Shown here piece by piece: positions 7,108 through 7,287 of a stretch of 7,287 nt of DNA. Numbering within the stretch: the stretch's first letter is position 1; each line of letters begins with the position of its first letter. Position numbers and translations under genes: made by a program. This stretch comes from Saprospiraceae bacterium (GTDB lineage: Bacteria > Bacteroidota > Bacteroidia > Chitinophagales > Saprospiraceae): the NCBI GenBank assembly GCA_029262975.1, contig JAJCYJ010000254.1, positions 1 to 7,287 of the forward strand. The letters run 5' to 3'. Under the pieces are notes generated by a model. That model was not told the DNA's origin, ran no database searches, and was given only the letters and a program-made list of their open reading frames with translations.

Positions 7108-7287
7108 CTACTCATTGTGGTATTTCTCTCCTCGAATAATTGTAAAAGCCCGGTAGATTTGTTCCATGATGAATATGCGCACCATGTCATGAGTAAGTGT
7201 AAGTTCTGACAGAGAAAGAACATAGTCAGCCCGATCCTTTAGTAGTCGGTGTGCACCATAAGGCCCCGCTATAATAAAGACAACCTG
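7108..7287 (-). CDS. rlmH: 23S rRNA (pseudouridine-1915 N3) methyltransferase RlmH, C-terminal part, cut by window edge
   Basis: Reading the minus strand from the right edge gives 59 codons and a TAG stop (7110-7108). These are the C-terminal 59 of the roughly 155-160 residues usual for this SPOUT-class enzyme. RlmH uses SAM to methylate pseudouridine 1915 in helix 69 of 23S rRNA on assembled 70S ribosomes, as a homodimer in the cytoplasm. The visible part starts in VVFIIAGPYG, the SAM-binding GPxG loop of the trefoil knot. It continues with LSLSELTLTHDMVRIFIMEQ, the family's SLS..T..H.(M/L).R...EQ helix. It ends with IYRAFTIIRGEKYHNE, matching the near-invariant QLYRA..I..GxPYH tail. The reading frame is intact and the C-terminus complete; the N-terminal part and start lie beyond 7287. 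It converges with the thioredoxin-like gene, 127 bases away. Identification is secure from the motifs. Confidence 0.95.
   Translation of the reverse strand, partial: QVVFIIAGPYGAHRLLKDRADYVLSLSELTLTHDMVRIFIMEQIYRAFTIIRGEKYHNE

Noticed and set aside
7041..7223. 60-codon minus-strand ORF
   Set aside because: It overlaps rlmH in a different frame, and the rlmH frame carries the conserved motifs, so this is a shadow.

Overview
The window looks like part of a Bacteroidota chromosome. The DNA is AT-rich, start codons follow A-rich leaders without usable Shine-Dalgarno sites, and one exported protein has a signal peptide ending in Leu-Leu-Gly-Gln. Two architectures typical of the phylum are present: a periplasmic TPR sensor of the 'RDSI...RFETAQKEKEI' type, and a DUF4369/DUF5106-like domain fused to a TlpA-type thioredoxin. 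The class within Bacteroidota cannot be fixed from this sequence. I see no mobile element, CRISPR array, tRNA or rRNA gene.

Layout from left to right. A large minus-strand gene (37-2127) encodes a membrane-bound class III nucleotide cyclase with a periplasmic TPR sensor. It is divergent from three plus-strand genes: a small class I SAM-dependent methyltransferase (2349-2993), a molybdopterin oxidoreductase of the FdhF/YdeP family (3131-5425), and an exported thioredoxin-like protein (5547-6980). At the right edge, on the minus strand and convergent with the thioredoxin gene, lies the 3' part of rlmH (7108-7287 and beyond), the 23S rRNA pseudouridine-1915 methyltransferase. It has no start codon inside the window, so a start-to-stop ORF scan misses it.

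How the genes may work together. The three plus-strand genes are separated by 137 and 121 bases with no convincing U-tract terminator between them, so they could be co-transcribed, but each gap could also hold its own promoter. A redox link between the YdeP-like enzyme and the thioredoxin-like protein is conceivable but unproven, and they probably sit in different compartments (cytoplasm and periplasm). The cyclase would turn a periplasmic or envelope signal into a cyclic nucleotide. RlmH is a housekeeping gene and is probably unrelated.

No clearly new system is visible. The points most worth a second look are the cyclase, which has Gln where class III adenylyl cyclases usually have the adenine-selecting Lys, and the functionally unresolved methyltransferase/YdeP/thioredoxin neighbourhood.
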